A DNA stretch of 29,648 nt, from assembly GCA_937907605.1 (NCBI GenBank), contig CALCYI010000071.1:1-29648 (forward strand), in the 5' to 3' direction. This stretch comes from an uncultured Clostridia bacterium (lineage in GTDB: Bacteria; Bacillota; Clostridia; Oscillospirales; Acutalibacteraceae). Below the pieces are notes generated by a model. That model was not told the DNA's origin. It ran no database searches and saw only the letters and a list, made by a program, of their open reading frames with translations. Positions 1-7,150 of this stretch are shown in pieces. How positions within the stretch are numbered: position 1 is the first letter of the stretch; each line of letters begins with the position of its first letter. The translations under genes and the position numbers were made by a program.

Positions 1-543
1 GACCCCGTGCTATCCGATCCCGTGAAGGATATGTACAATAAGAATAACGACCTTGACGATATTAAGGAGTATATTAAGGTCTGGTTTGCTCAGTTTAAGA
101 GGCATCCCGATACCTATATTCAGGCGTATCTTAATATCCATTACGGCTGGTTCTCGTTTGAGGGTAATAACCAGATTGCGTATTCAAGGGTTGAAAACAG
201 GCATATAGGCAGAATGATAAAGGGCTTTACAACCCATATGGGCAAGGAAGCGTTCCGCGACGCAGTAAACTACTATGAGTCGGTGCTGATTAAGAATCCG
301 CTCACCGTGCCGTTTCTTGAAATGGCAACATATACCTGGCTTTATATCGCGCTGCTTATTCATATGATTAAGCATAAAAAGCACAGCGCGCTTCTGACCT
401 GCACTCTTGTATATTTCAATTTTTTGATTTACTTTGCAGGTCCCGTCGCTTACCTCAGGTATTCAATCCCTATGGTCTGCGTAGCTCCGTTTGCAATCTT
501 TATCGCTTATTCAAAGGACGAAAAGCGCATTGAGGATTTATAA
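1..543 (+). CDS. C-terminal part of multipass membrane protein (probable DUF6020 family)
   Basis: The frame is open from base 1, so only the last 180 codons of a longer gene lie in the window; a GTG at base 7 is not a convincing start. The visible part begins with a soluble stretch containing KRHPDTYIQAYLNIHYGWF. Three hydrophobic segments follow, at about residues 107-122, 128-150 and 153-170, and the protein ends in a short charged tail (KDEKRIEDL). The KHP..Y..A pattern with a following YG and the closing RYSIP membrane segment resemble the C-terminal end of DUF6020-type membrane proteins from Firmicutes, which look like polytopic glycosyltransferase-type proteins. The function is unknown. 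The next gene starts 33 bases downstream with its own strong ribosome binding site, so co-transcription is possible but not shown. Family assignment is from memory of the pattern and is moderate. Confidence 0.6.
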   Translation, partial: DPVLSDPVKDMYNKNNDLDDIKEYIKVWFAQFKRHPDTYIQAYLNIHYGWFSFEGNNQIAYSRVENRHIGRMIKGFTTHMGKEAFRDAVNYYESVLIKNPLTVPFLEMATYTWLYIALLIHMIKHKKHSALLTCTLVYFNFLIYFAGPVAYLRYSIPMVCVAPFAIFIAYSKDEKRIEDL

Positions 544-576
544 TTATTTAAAAACTATGTGAAAGGAGAGGAAAAT

Positions 577-1548
577 ATGGGCTATATACTTAACTCGTCG
601 GCTGACTGCTGGCAGGACGGCGTAATCTGTCTGCCGCGTTCGGTATGCGAAAAGCACCTTAAATTCGCCGACGAGAATAAGCTTAAGGCACTGTTGCTTC
701 TCGTTTCACAGGGAGGCGCCTGCGATAAAAATGATATTGCAAAGCTACTTTCACTTGACGCTGATGAGGCGGCGGAATGTCTTGACTTTTGGGTAGGCGA
801 GGGTATACTCAAAAATGCAGAGGATACGGCAGCTCAGGCAGAAGCGAGCGCTCAGGCTGATAAGAAAGCCTACGAAGTACTGCCCGTACCGAACCTCACG
901 CCAAAGGATATAGTGAGAATATGCTCCGAAAACGAGGAAATAAGAGGGCTTCTGATTACCGCTGAAACTATATTGATGTCAACGCTGAGTAATTCGATGA
1001 AAAGCAACCTCGTTAATATGGTTAATTATTACGGCTTGCCCGCGTCGGTTGTAGTAACGCTGCTGAATTATTATAAGTCCGAGCGCGACGCAGGTAAGAA
1101 TATCACGACGAGGAACCTCAACTTAATGGCTAAGCAGTGGGCTGACGACGGGGTAAAGACGCTTGACGAGGCATCAAAAAAGCTCCAGGAGCTAAGCTCG
1201 TGCGAGGAACTGTGGAGCGAGGTTATTACGCTTTGCGGCTTTGATTACCGTAAGCCCACCTCGGCGCAGATAAAGATGCTTGCACGCTGGAGGGACGATT
1301 TTGATAAGGAAATGATATTCTTCTCCTGTAATACAATGAAGAAGTACACCGAGGAGGATAAGCAGAGCCTTAAGATAGTCGATAATATCCTCAAGGATTG
1401 GAAGCGCAAGGGCTTCAAAACCCCCGCAGACGTGAAAGCACAGCCTAAAAAAGAGGACAGAAAGGGCGATAAGCTAAAGCGCAAGCCCTCCTTTGATATT
1501 GATGAAATTAAGAAAAAAGCCGAGCTGAACGACGACTTTGACATTTAG
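577..1548 (+). CDS. DnaD-domain primosomal protein
   Basis: The 323-residue protein resembles DnaD/DnaB-like replication initiation proteins of Firmicutes, which remodel DNA and help recruit the helicase loader at origins or restart sites. An N-terminal winged-helix-like part (about 1-85, KLKALLLLVSQGG then DIAKLLSLDADEAAECLDFW) is followed by a charged linker and two DnaD-type C-terminal modules. The first is about 115-200 (EEIRGLLITAETILMSTLS to LMAKQWADDGVKTLDEA). The second is about 225-282, with the typical ending IVDNILKDWKRKGFKT. The tail is very basic, suiting DNA binding. An in-frame GTG at 559 lies upstream, but the AAAGGAGAGG site at 562-571 points to ATG 577. The stop is 10 bases from the start of the DnaC-like gene, so the two are surely one operon; this pairing is common in Clostridia. 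Confidence 0.88.
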   Translation: MGYILNSSADCWQDGVICLPRSVCEKHLKFADENKLKALLLLVSQGGACDKNDIAKLLSLDADEAAECLDFWVGEGILKNAEDTAAQAEASAQADKKAYEVLPVPNLTPKDIVRICSENEEIRGLLITAETILMSTLSNSMKSNLVNMVNYYGLPASVVVTLLNYYKSERDAGKNITTRNLNLMAKQWADDGVKTLDEASKKLQELSSCEELWSEVITLCGFDYRKPTSAQIKMLARWRDDFDKEMIFFSCNTMKKYTEEDKQSLKIVDNILKDWKRKGFKTPADVKAQPKKEDRKGDKLKRKPSFDIDEIKKKAELNDDFDI

Positions 1549-1558
1549 GAGATACGAT

Positions 1559-2533
1559 ATGCCGTATTCAAAAGATATTTATTTAAGAGCCGAAAGAATC
1601 CTTGAAAAGAGAAGGGATAAGGCGGATAATGAGGCTGAAAGGCGAAGCGAGGAAATCAGAAAAAAGCTGCCCGAGATTGATGAAATCCAGCGTCAGCTTT
1701 CGCAGATAGGTATTGAAATATCCCAGATATTTTTTTATAAGGGCGATGATGTTCAGGGCAAGGTTGACGAGCTTCGCGAAAAGAGCAAAGCCCTCGTTGC
1801 AAAGCGCAATACTATTTTAACCTCAAACGGTTACGGCGAGGACGCGCTTAAGCCCGAGTACGTATGCCCCGTCTGCGAGGATAAGGGCTTTGTAAACGGT
1901 AAGCTCTGCTCCTGCCACAGACAGCTTCTTAAGGACATTATGCGCGAAGAGGTATCGCGTTTTGCCCCGCTTGGTGACTGCACCTTTGATAATTTCAGCC
2001 TGGATTATTACAGCAGCGAACCGCTTGAAAACGCCGTAGTGCCGAGGCTCAGGGCTGAAAAGGTTTACGACGCTGCTATGAGATACGCACAGGGCTTTAC
2101 GCAAAACAGCAAAAGTCTGCTTTTCTTAGGCTCAACGGGGCTCGGCAAAACCCACCTTTCCCTTGCAATCGCCAACGTTGTAATTAATAAGGGTTACAGC
2201 GTATGCTACGGTACGAGCTATAATATCTGTGAGGATCTGAGGGCTGAAATGTTCGGCAGGGACGAAAAGGCAAAGTATACGGCGTCCGATGTGCTTGATA
2301 CGGATTTGCTTATACTTGACGATTTAGGCTCCGAGGTAATAAATCAGTATAATATCGCAACGATATATAATATTGTCAATTCCCGTATTCTCGCGGGTAA
2401 GCCGACTATTATAAGCACAAATTATGAGCTTGACGAGCTGCGTGAAAAATACGACCAGCGTATAACCTCGAGAATAACAGGGGAGTACGTAATGATGACT
2501 CTTTTCGGAAGCGATATCCGAAATTTGAAATAA
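1559..2533 (+). CDS. DnaC/DnaI-like AAA+ helicase loader
   Basis: A 324-residue P-loop ATPase of the IstB/DnaC/DnaI type. Such proteins load the replicative helicase onto DNA. The N-terminal 90 residues are strongly charged and look coiled-coil. A small zinc-finger-like cluster follows (CPVC at 103-106, CSCH at 117-120), as found in DnaI. The ATPase core has Walker A GSTGLGKTHL at 191-200, Walker B LLILDDLG at 250-257 and a sensor-1 like STN at 286-288. An arginine-rich RITSRI near 301-306 may supply the trans-acting finger. ATG 1559 is chosen over an in-frame TTG at 1538, because TAGGAGATA sits directly before it and the TTG lies inside the dnaD-like gene. The DnaD-like neighbour supports a role in primosome assembly. 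It could alternatively be an element-borne IstB-type ATPase, but no transposase is nearby. Confidence 0.9.
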   Translation: MPYSKDIYLRAERILEKRRDKADNEAERRSEEIRKKLPEIDEIQRQLSQIGIEISQIFFYKGDDVQGKVDELREKSKALVAKRNTILTSNGYGEDALKPEYVCPVCEDKGFVNGKLCSCHRQLLKDIMREEVSRFAPLGDCTFDNFSLDYYSSEPLENAVVPRLRAEKVYDAAMRYAQGFTQNSKSLLFLGSTGLGKTHLSLAIANVVINKGYSVCYGTSYNICEDLRAEMFGRDEKAKYTASDVLDTDLLILDDLGSEVINQYNIATIYNIVNSRILAGKPTIISTNYELDELREKYDQRITSRITGEYVMMTLFGSDIRNLK

Positions 2534-2557
2534 TATTTTTGTTTAGGAGATGAGCTT

Positions 2558-3814
2558 GTGGATTTAAAAAAGATTATTGACAAAAAGGACTGGGCTTCAA
2601 AGTATATGATTGATGAGATTACTCATATCATCAAAACCTTTGAAAAGCGCGACCCGGGTTCAAAGGGCGAGCTTCAGGCATGCGAATACATGGCTGACGT
2701 GTTAAAGAAGGACTGCGGCTGCGACAGCGCAGAAATTGAGAGCTTTAAGGAGAATCCAGGCTCGTTCTTCGGCTGGATTTATTTCACTATTACCTTCGTG
2801 CTTCTTGCGATTATTCTCTATTTCTTCTTCCCTCTGATTTCGGCATTGCTCATTATTGTAGGTCTTACCATTGCGTTTATGCAGTTCGGACTTTATAAGA
2901 AGTTTGTAGACTGGGCTTTCCCCGAGAGAACGGGACATAATGTTACTGCAGTTAAGCACCCTACGGGCGAGGTTAAAAGACGCCTTGTATTTAACGGACA
3001 TCCCGACGCTGCGTGGGAATGGCCGGTTAACTACAAGCTCGGAGGCGTAGGCTTTGAGGCGCACGCGATTATCTGTGCAATCGGCGCGATATTCTATCTT
3101 GTAATATCAATTATCTATTTAAAGCATTGCGGACTTAAGGGCGTTGCAATTAATTCAACGTACATTATCGCAAGCGCTTGGTATATCAAGGCTGCCGTAT
3201 GGGGCTTCCTGTTCATTCCGTTTGAATTCGGTCTTTACTTTATGTGGAATGAAAAGCGAATCGTTGACGGCGCTAACGATAACCTAACAGGCTGTTATAT
3301 GGGTATTGCAGTTCTTAAGGCGCTTAAGGACGAGGGCATAGAGCTTGAAAACACCGAGCTCGCCGTTGTTTTAACGGGTAGTGAGGAAGCGGGACTCCGC
3401 GGCTCAAAGGCTTGGAGCGAGGCTCATAAGGACGACTGGCACGACGTACCGACCTTCTTCTTCTCATATGATACTATCTATGACCCGAAGTACTTAATGG
3501 TTAATTACCGCGACCTTAACGGTACGGTTAAGGCGGATAAGGACGTATCAGATTTATTCCTTGAGGCGGCTCAGGAGCTTGAAATTCCGGTTACTAAGGG
3601 TTGGGTACCTCCGCTCGGCGGCGCTACCGATAACGCCGCATTCGCGCAGGCGGGCTTCCGTTCAACAGGTATTACGGGACTTAACCATAAGCTTGAGGAC
3701 TATTATCACACCCGCAGGGATACTTACGATAATATGAACCCCGAGGGACTTGCAAACTGCTTTGCGGCGACCGTAAAGGCGCTTGAAAAATTCGATAACG
3801 GGGAGAAGCAGTAA
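2558..3814 (+). CDS. Membrane-embedded M28 family zinc peptidase
   Basis: A 418-residue protein with the complete set of M28 aminopeptidase metal and catalytic residues: GHPD (H148, D150), GANDN (D241), the glutamate pair in GSEEAG (E276, E277), SYD (D305) and the late histidine in DYYHTRRDT (H384). It should therefore be an active dinuclear zinc exopeptidase. Unusually, it carries hydrophobic segments at about 70-110 (two passes) and again at about 168-188 and 200-229. The second pair falls between the first zinc ligand H148 and D241, which are normally close in this family. Translation starts at GTG 2558 behind TAGGAGATG, 24 bases after the DnaC-like gene. The next gene overlaps its stop by one base (TAATG), so translation is probably coupled. 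The substrate is unknown; proteins of this kind may trim peptides at the membrane. Confidence 0.88.
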   Translation: MDLKKIIDKKDWASKYMIDEITHIIKTFEKRDPGSKGELQACEYMADVLKKDCGCDSAEIESFKENPGSFFGWIYFTITFVLLAIILYFFFPLISALLIIVGLTIAFMQFGLYKKFVDWAFPERTGHNVTAVKHPTGEVKRRLVFNGHPDAAWEWPVNYKLGGVGFEAHAIICAIGAIFYLVISIIYLKHCGLKGVAINSTYIIASAWYIKAAVWGFLFIPFEFGLYFMWNEKRIVDGANDNLTGCYMGIAVLKALKDEGIELENTELAVVLTGSEEAGLRGSKAWSEAHKDDWHDVPTFFFSYDTIYDPKYLMVNYRDLNGTVKADKDVSDLFLEAAQELEIPVTKGWVPPLGGATDNAAFAQAGFRSTGITGLNHKLEDYYHTRRDTYDNMNPEGLANCFAATVKALEKFDNGEKQ

Positions 3815-3990
3815 TGCCGCTTCCGAGCGACGTATTTATGCTGCTCAGCGTGGTTAATACAAAGCTGAGAGATAATTATAAAAGCCTTGATGCGCTTTGC
3901 GATGACCTCGGCGAAAGCCGTAAGGAGCTTGAAAGAAAGCTTAAAGCAGCAGGCTTTGAATATGACGAAGGGCTTAACAAATTCAGATAA
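3814..3990 (+). CDS. DUF4250 small protein
   Basis: A 58-residue reading frame starting at an ATG that overlaps the peptidase stop (TAATG) and ending in tandem TAA codons. Its sequence (MPLPSDVFMLLSVVNTKLRD, then SLDALCDDLGESRKELERKL and FEYDEGLNKF) matches the layout I know for DUF4250: a PxDxxxLLSxVNTKLRD start, a small helix-turn-helix-like middle and a YDExxNxF end. The family consists of 55-65 residue proteins in Clostridia. The fold resembles a small DNA-binding domain, but the function is not established. It is the last gene of the operon, followed at once by a strong hairpin. Confidence 0.85.
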   Translation: MPLPSDVFMLLSVVNTKLRDNYKSLDALCDDLGESRKELERKLKAAGFEYDEGLNKFR

Positions 3991-3996
3991 TAATAC

Positions 3997-4050
3997 AACG
4001 CGGCTGAAGCCCCGCCTTCCTTATGGAAGGCGGGACAAAACAGCCGCGTT
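3997..4050. terminator. Nested hairpin, probable bidirectional terminator
   Basis: An outer 10-bp stem (AACGCGGCTG at 3997-4006 with CAGCCGCGTT at 4041-4050) encloses a second perfect 10-bp stem (CCCGCCTTCC at 4011-4020 with GGAAGGCGGG at 4025-4034, loop TTAT). It lies between the end of the + strand operon and the convergent ABC-F gene. The A/T-rich flanks (ATTTATTTG on +, GTATTATTA on -) suit termination in both directions. A weaker hairpin, TTCAGCT/AGTTGAA, sits between it and the ABC-F stop. Confidence 0.7.
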
Positions 4051-4105
4051 ATTTATTTGATAGTTGGTTCAGCTTACCGTTTTCCGTAGTTGAACACCCT
4101 TTCCG

Positions 4106-5569
4106 TTAGTTTATTTTGATTATCTGAGTAGCGACGGCATTCTGAAAGGCTTTATCGTGTTCGACCAACAGCATAGTCGGTTGATAGGCTGTTATAAGCC
4201 TTTCAAGCTGCCTTCTTGAATATATGTCAATATAATTTAGCGGCTCGTCCCAGATATACAGGTGTGCTTTGTCACATAGGCTTGCGGCGATGTACACCTT
4301 TTTCTTTTGCCCTGCAGAATATTCCTGCATATTCTTTTCATACTGGACTTGATTGAAACCGAGCTTTTGCAGAATTGCCTTAAATAATACGCTGTCTATA
4401 TTCCTTTGGGCAGCAAACTCATCAAGTGTTCCGGAGAGCAACGAAGTATCTTGCGGTATGACGGATACAATTAAGTTAGAGCCTTTGATTATCGTTCCAT
4501 TATACGAAATACCTTCATCGTACAATAGTTTCAGCAGGCTGCTTTTTCCGCTTCCGTTTTTTCCGTTAAGAAATATTCTGTCTCCGCTGTTTACAGTAAA
4601 GGAGACGGGCGTATTAATTGCTTTTCCGTCATAGGTAACCGAAACTTTAATAAACTCTGCCAACTTATTGGAATGATAAGATAGAGGATATATTTTCAGT
4701 TGCTCATCATATTCAACATTTTTCAGTAGTTTGGATTTTTCTTCAAGTGCTTTATTCTGACGGTTTTGCAGGTTCTTTGATTTCTGCATCATCTTTGCTG
4801 ACATATGACCGATATATCCTTTATCAAATCCGCCAACTTTTGTTTTCTCAACCTTGTCAGACCAGTCTGCCGTTCTTCTTGCCGCCTGCTTTAACCGTTT
4901 GATATCTTTCCGCAATCTTTCGTTTTGTTCTATTTCAAGACTCTGCTGGTTTTCAAAGTTATAAACCCAAGTGGAAAAATCACACTTTTTAACTTCAATG
5001 TCAGACTTGTTAATAGAAAGAATATGGTCAACACAGGCATCAAGAAACGCTCTATCGTGCGATACAAGAATAAATCCTTTTTTTCTATTCAAATATTTTG
5101 CAACCGTCTCTCTTGCTTCAACGTCAAGATGATTCGTCGGTTCATCAATCAAAAGGAAATTATTTTGTCCGAGAAACAGTGTAGCCAACAGCACCTTTGT
5201 CTGCTCTCCGTTTGATAGCGTGTTGAACGGACGATATAAACCTTCTGTATCGACACCAAGAAATGATATCTCTTTGATAATCTCCCATTCTTCTGCTGCG
5301 GGACAGATTGCAGTAAGTATATCAAGCGTCATCTGTGATTTGTCTTTCACTTCGTAAGGGAAATAATCAAACTTAACAGAACTGATGATTTTTCCGCTGT
5401 ATTCAAATTCACCTAACAGGAGTCGCAATAAAGTCGTTTTGCCTCTGCCGTTCCTTCCTACAAATCCGAGCTTCCAGTCGCTGTCAATCTGAACATTTGC
5501 GTTTTCAAAAACATTGTCAAAGCTACCCGGATATGCAAATGTTAGGTTTTCGATTTTTATTAATGACAT
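4106..5569 (-). CDS. Lsa-type ABC-F ribosomal protection protein
   Basis: A 487-residue soluble ATPase with two ABC domains and no membrane domain, of the ABC-F class that displaces lincosamides, streptogramin A and pleuromutilins from the ribosome. NBD1 has Walker A GRNGRGKTT (38-46), signature LSNGEQ (118-123) and Walker B LLIDEP (139-144). A charged linker, the antibiotic-resistance arm, spans about 205-300. NBD2 has GKNGSGKSS (336-344), YSAGQ (417-421) and WDEPLNYID (440-448). The opening MSLIKIENLTFAYPGSFDNV is close to Lsa/CplR proteins. ATG 5569 is chosen because GAGGTG lies 7 bases upstream; the frame is also open for 44 codons before it, but that stretch is the attenuator leader and has no ribosome binding site. 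The gene is visibly more A/T-rich than rlmH-murA, which hints at transfer. Exact drug spectrum cannot be read from the sequence. Confidence 0.9.
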   Translation of the reverse strand: MSLIKIENLTFAYPGSFDNVFENANVQIDSDWKLGFVGRNGRGKTTLLRLLLGEFEYSGKIISSVKFDYFPYEVKDKSQMTLDILTAICPAAEEWEIIKEISFLGVDTEGLYRPFNTLSNGEQTKVLLATLFLGQNNFLLIDEPTNHLDVEARETVAKYLNRKKGFILVSHDRAFLDACVDHILSINKSDIEVKKCDFSTWVYNFENQQSLEIEQNERLRKDIKRLKQAARRTADWSDKVEKTKVGGFDKGYIGHMSAKMMQKSKNLQNRQNKALEEKSKLLKNVEYDEQLKIYPLSYHSNKLAEFIKVSVTYDGKAINTPVSFTVNSGDRIFLNGKNGSGKSSLLKLLYDEGISYNGTIIKGSNLIVSVIPQDTSLLSGTLDEFAAQRNIDSVLFKAILQKLGFNQVQYEKNMQEYSAGQKKKVYIAASLCDKAHLYIWDEPLNYIDIYSRRQLERLITAYQPTMLLVEHDKAFQNAVATQIIKIN

Positions 5570-5585
5570 ATCATTCACCTCATAA

Positions 5586-5622
5586 TACAAAATTAAGCTG
5601 CAAGGAGAGTATCCCTGCAGCT
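5586..5622 (-). terminator. Intrinsic terminator of the ABC-F attenuator
   Basis: Read on the - strand, AGCTGCA (5622-5616) pairs with TGCAGCT (5602-5596), with extra GGA/TCC pairing inside. The stem is followed by TTAATTTTG. It sits between the promoter and the ABC-F ribosome binding site, so it would stop most transcripts unless prevented from folding. Confidence 0.75.
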
Positions 5623-5694
5623 CAATAGCATAATGATACCATATCATACAATAAGGCATAATATGGCAAATGATACGAGTGTTAAGATAATCTG

Positions 5695-5755
5695 CTTGCA
5701 AGTGCAGGAAGGCGCAATTACCCCTTGTCCTGCTAAATCAAATTTTACTTGCAAG
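5695..5755 (-). promoter_or_regulatory. Anti-terminator / control hairpins of the ABC-F leader
   Basis: On the - strand GCAGGA (5733-5728) can pair with TCCTGC (5709-5704). The 3' side of that hairpin, TTCCTGCA (5710-5703), can instead pair over 8 positions with TGCAGGGA (5619-5612), the 5' side of the terminator. Two copies of the self-complementary CTTGCAAG (5748-5755 and 5695-5702) flank the hairpin; the first lies inside the leader peptide codons. This is the layout of a ribosome-stalling attenuator. Confidence 0.7.
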
Positions 5756-5765
5756 TATTAATCAT
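5745..5765 (-). CDS. Leader peptide MINTCK for ABC-F attenuation
   Basis: A six-codon open frame (MINTCK, TAA stop) preceded by AAGAGGTG five bases upstream and about 20 bases downstream of a good promoter. Its last codons overlap the first CTTGCAAG segment, and its stop is 11 bases before the control hairpin. Short leader peptides of this sort are known upstream of drug-induced resistance genes: a drug-stalled ribosome changes RNA folding and allows read-through. The peptide product probably has no other role. Confidence 0.65.
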   Translation of the reverse strand: MINTCK

Positions 5766-5786
5766 CCTGACACCTCTTTCTGTTTT

Positions 5787-5816
5787 ATTGTAGTATATTG
5801 CTAATGTATATGTCAA
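5787..5816 (-). promoter_or_regulatory. Promoter of the ABC-F gene
   Basis: On the - strand, a perfect -35 TTGACA (5816-5811), an 18-base spacer and -10 TACAAT (5792-5787). It lies just after the rlmH stop, so the ABC-F gene has its own start of transcription. Confidence 0.75.
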
Positions 5817-5831
5817 TAAACCGTAAGTTGA

Positions 5832-6314
5832 TTATTTATGGTATTTACTGCCCTTTGAAATTGAAAAGGCTCTGTAAATCTGCTCAAGCAACACCATGCG
5901 CATTAGCTGGTGGGGAAGGGTGATTTTACCGAAGGAGAGTCTGAGCTTACCGAGTGACTTTATCCTGTCGGACAGTCCGAACGAGCCTCCGATAATAAAC
6001 GTGATTTCGCCGAAGCCGTTTAGGGCTATTCCGTCAAGCTTTGCTGAGATTTCCTTTGAAGAAAGCTCCTCACCCTCAATGCACATTGGTATTACGTACG
6101 AGCCTTTGGGGATTTTAGCCTCTATAGCCTCGCCCTCCTTTTGCAGTACGGTCTCAATCTCGTTTTCGGAGGGGTTATCGGAGCATTTGTATTCGCCAAT
6201 TTCGGTTATATTTACCTTTGCGTAAGCCGAAAGCCTTTTTAAGTATTCGTTGCAGCCGTCCTTAAGGTATTTTTCCTTAAGCCTGCCGACTGCGATAATA
6301 TTAATCTTCATCAT
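5832..6314 (-). CDS. rlmH: 23S rRNA (pseudouridine-1915-N3) methyltransferase RlmH
   Basis: A 160-residue SPOUT-class methyltransferase that uses S-adenosylmethionine to methylate pseudouridine 1915 in helix 69 of 23S rRNA, acting on assembled 70S ribosomes. The length matches the family (about 155-160). Diagnostic segments are MKINIIAVGRLKEKYL at the start, FIIGGSFGLSD (106-116), which forms the knotted cofactor site, LPHQLMRMVLLEQIYRA (133-149) and the conserved terminus KGSKYHK. The first ATG overlaps the TGA of the upstream walJ-like gene (ATGA), so translation is coupled; a second ATG follows immediately and either could be used. The ribosome binding site is weak (AAAGGA 14 bases upstream), which fits coupling. 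Confidence 0.97.
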   Translation of the reverse strand: MMKINIIAVGRLKEKYLKDGCNEYLKRLSAYAKVNITEIGEYKCSDNPSENEIETVLQKEGEAIEAKIPKGSYVIPMCIEGEELSSKEISAKLDGIALNGFGEITFIIGGSFGLSDRIKSLGKLRLSFGKITLPHQLMRMVLLEQIYRAFSISKGSKYHK

Positions 6315-7102
6315 AAAATTATCGGTTTTCCTTTGTTTTCCGTGGGGGAGAGGGTGAGCTTGTAATCGTAGTCCTCCTTAAAGCCCGCAAGCGTTAACGC
6401 CGACTGAGTCGTAACCCTCGCTATGTCGGGAGTGTTGTTTTCAAGGCTGATGTGGGAGAGGTTAATGCGCGTGGTTCCGTTTTGTAAAAGCTGAACCGCA
6501 AATTCTGCGCAGTCCGCGTTTGAGAGGTGTCCCTTGCGCGAGAGTATCCTTTGCTTTAAAAGATACGGATACGGTCCGTTTTCAAGCATCATAACCTCGT
6601 GATTTGATTCGAGGAAAACGAGCTGAGAGCCCTTGAGCGCCTTCTTTGCCGCAACGGGTATGTATCCCGTGTCCGTGCATACGGAAACGGATTTGCCTCC
6701 GCTGAGGTTAAAACGATAGCCTATGCACGCCGCGCTGTCGTGGGAGAGCTCAAACGGTACTGCCTCGATACCCGAAAGCTCAAAATTTTCGCTGATTTCA
6801 ATCAGCTCAATCTTTGAATAATCGTTGTATCTGTCGCACCTAAGTCTATCTATAACCCTGCCGTCAGCGAATACGGGTATTTTATGTCGCGACGCTAAAA
6901 CGCGAAGTCCTTTGACGTGGTCGAAGTGCTCGTGGGTAATAAAAATTGCGCTGAGCTCCTCAGCACTCTCGCCGATTGCGCCAAGTCCCTCCTCAATACG
7001 CTTTGCGGTAACGCCCGTATCTACGAGGATTTTAGTACCCTTGTCGGCGATAAATATTGAATTTCCGCTGCTGCCCGAAAACAGCTGGCAAGCCTTAGCC
7101 AT
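6311..7102 (-). CDS. walJ: WalJ/YycJ-like metallo-beta-lactamase fold hydrolase
   Basis: A 263-residue metallo-beta-lactamase fold protein of the YycJ/WalJ type, a metal-dependent hydrolase proposed to act on DNA and linked in Bacilli to coordination of division and replication through the WalKR locus. The metal motif THEHFDH lies at 56-62. Downstream it has SHDSAACIGYR, the TDTG segment, ESNHEVMML and the KGHLSN motif typical of WalJ. An in-frame TTG at 7114 would give four more residues, but GGAG six bases before ATG 7102 fixes the start. Here the gene lies between murA and rlmH rather than beside walKR. The 4-base overlap with rlmH shows co-translation. Confidence 0.9.
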   Translation of the reverse strand: MAKACQLFSGSSGNSIFIADKGTKILVDTGVTAKRIEEGLGAIGESAEELSAIFITHEHFDHVKGLRVLASRHKIPVFADGRVIDRLRCDRYNDYSKIELIEISENFELSGIEAVPFELSHDSAACIGYRFNLSGGKSVSVCTDTGYIPVAAKKALKGSQLVFLESNHEVMMLENGPYPYLLKQRILSRKGHLSNADCAEFAVQLLQNGTTRINLSHISLENNTPDIARVTTQSALTLAGFKEDYDYKLTLSPTENKGKPIIL

Positions 7103-7120
7103 ATGTTTCTCCAAATATCA

Positions 7121-7144
7121 AAAGGGCTATTAATATAGCCCTTT
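7121..7144 (-). terminator. Hairpin between murA and walJ
   Basis: A perfect 10-bp inverted repeat (AAAGGGCTAT at 7121-7130, ATAGCCCTTT at 7135-7144, loop TAAT). Read on the - strand it is followed by TGATATTTGG and ends only about 10 bases before the walJ ribosome binding site. It could partly terminate murA transcripts or stabilise their 3' end. Confidence 0.6.
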
Positions 7145-7150
7145 AAAATC

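Noticed and set aside
5570..5701. N-terminal extension of the ABC-F protein by 44 residues from TTG 5701
   Set aside because: No ribosome binding site, the stretch contains the attenuator terminator, and family proteins begin at MSLIK.
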